Shown here: positions 47,957-48,266 of the stretch, piece after piece
Layout of the letters: each line of letters begins with the position of its first letter
Numbering within the stretch: the first letter of the stretch is position 1
Source: Streptomyces sp. CB00316
GTDB taxonomy: Bacteria > Actinomycetota > Actinomycetes > Streptomycetales > Streptomycetaceae
Reading direction: 5' to 3'
Assembly (NCBI RefSeq): GCF_001905595.1
Contig: NZ_LIXI01000019.1
Span: 1-48,266 of the forward strand
Length of the DNA: 48,266 nucleotides
Program-made: the position numbers and the translations under genes
Notes under the pieces: model-generated
Databases searched by the model: none
Seen by the model: the letters and a program-made list of their open reading frames with translations, nothing else
Told to the model about the DNA's origin: nothing

Positions 47957-48266
47957 ATGCCACTGGCCGCAAGAGATGAACTCGCCGCGGTCCGCGCCGA
48001 AGCACTACGCGGACCGAGTGACAAGGCGACCGAGGCGCAGCATGCCAAGGGCAAGTTGACCGCGCGTGAGCGCATCGGGCTGCTGCTGGATGCGGGGTCG
48101 TTCAAGGAGGTCGAGCAGTTGCGCCGGCACCGGGCGACCGGGTTCGGTCTGGAGGCGAAGAGGCCGTACACCGATGGTGTCATCACCGGCTGGGGCACGG
48201 TCGAGGGCCGGACGGTCTTCGTCTACGCGCATGATTTCCGGATCTTCGGCGGGGCGTTGGGCGAGG
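47957..48266 (+). CDS. acyl-CoA carboxylase beta subunit, second copy (N-terminal part)
   Basis: The gene starts at ATG 47957 (AAGGGG upstream) with MPLAARDELAAVRAEALRGP, clearly different from the left copy. From AQHAKGKLTARERIGLLLDA onward it is identical except for one amino acid (T instead of R in GWGTVEGR). It runs off the right edge. Lying after the polyprenyl synthase, it may supply a carboxylated extender (methylmalonyl- or malonyl-CoA) to the pathway. The near-identical body with a foreign first 25 codons suggests gene conversion by, or duplication from, the other copy. Confidence 0.9.
   Translation, partial: MPLAARDELAAVRAEALRGPSDKATEAQHAKGKLTARERIGLLLDAGSFKEVEQLRRHRATGFGLEAKRPYTDGVITGWGTVEGRTVFVYAHDFRIFGGALGE
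48033..48266 (+). repeat. right copy of the 234-bp inverted repeat
   Basis: Partner of 1-234 (232 of 234 bases equal). Homologous recombination between the two copies would invert the 47.8 kb between them. Confidence 0.97.

Noticed and set aside
1..48266. CRISPR arrays, tRNA or rRNA genes, phage structural genes, defence systems.
   Set aside because: I looked for regularly spaced repeats, cloverleaf ends and known proteins on both strands and saw none that hold up.

Overview
The window is G+C-rich DNA whose coding frames end almost every codon in G or C. Its gene families (SARP regulator, streptogrisin-type protease, RsbW-like remnant, IS982-type insertion sequence, TTA codon in a pathway regulator, many GTG starts) point to Streptomyces. 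There are no rRNA or tRNA genes, CRISPR arrays or phage genes. Both window ends lie inside near-identical, outward-facing copies of an acyl-CoA carboxylase beta-subunit gene: 232 of 234 bases match, and both stop at the same homologous base. The window may therefore be a contig that breaks in a collapsed repeat.

Left part (0.35-20 kb) is mixed accessory content. It holds a secreted GH101 endo-alpha-N-acetylgalactosaminidase, a decayed GH64 beta-1,3-glucanase, a secreted peptidoglycan-binding-like protein, YceI, a catalase, small stress and membrane proteins, RidA/HxlR, a thioredoxin-reductase-like enzyme and an AraC/GyrI regulator. Several genes here are broken: GH64, an XRE fragment, an RsbW-like protein and a small membrane protein. 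At 17.4-18.4 kb a mepB-like gene lies between two oppositely oriented 3' remnants of an IS982-type transposase, and the element end supplies the stop codon of the neighbouring TPM-domain gene.

Centre (19.8-31.3 kb, all minus strand) is a beta-glucoside utilisation locus: LacI regulator, Opp/Dpp-type solute-binding lipoprotein, ATPase, two permeases, a second ATPase and a GH1 beta-glucosidase. A secreted GH3 enzyme follows with its own palindromic operator. The lacI promoter carries a 28-bp palindrome just downstream of its -10. 31.6-37.8 kb holds branched-chain amino acid genes: citramalate synthase (cimA), ilvE and leuB, with aguA and a TetR gene between them. The cimA leader looks like a ribosome-mediated isoleucine attenuator: a short peptide with tandem ATT codons followed by an intrinsic terminator with a T tract. 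Next come a small basic protein, an AAC(2')-like acetyltransferase and a streptogrisin-type protease.

Right part (40.2-48.3 kb) starts with about 1.1 kb of comparatively A+T-rich non-coding DNA and then looks like the regulatory edge of a specialised-metabolite gene cluster. It contains two tandem paralogous LuxR-type HTH regulators, a 59-codon small ORF translationally coupled to an IclR-type regulator, a SARP regulator with a TTA codon, a 98-aa unknown protein, a polyprenyl diphosphate synthase and the second carboxylase. A shared 25-bp element overlaps the -35 of two promoters here, and an 11-bp-period direct repeat lies upstream of the polyprenyl synthase; both are candidate sites for the cluster's own regulators. 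Isoprenoid chain synthesis next to a carboxylase suggests a product drawing on both an isoprenoid and a carboxylated acyl-CoA extender, but the core enzymes lie beyond the window.
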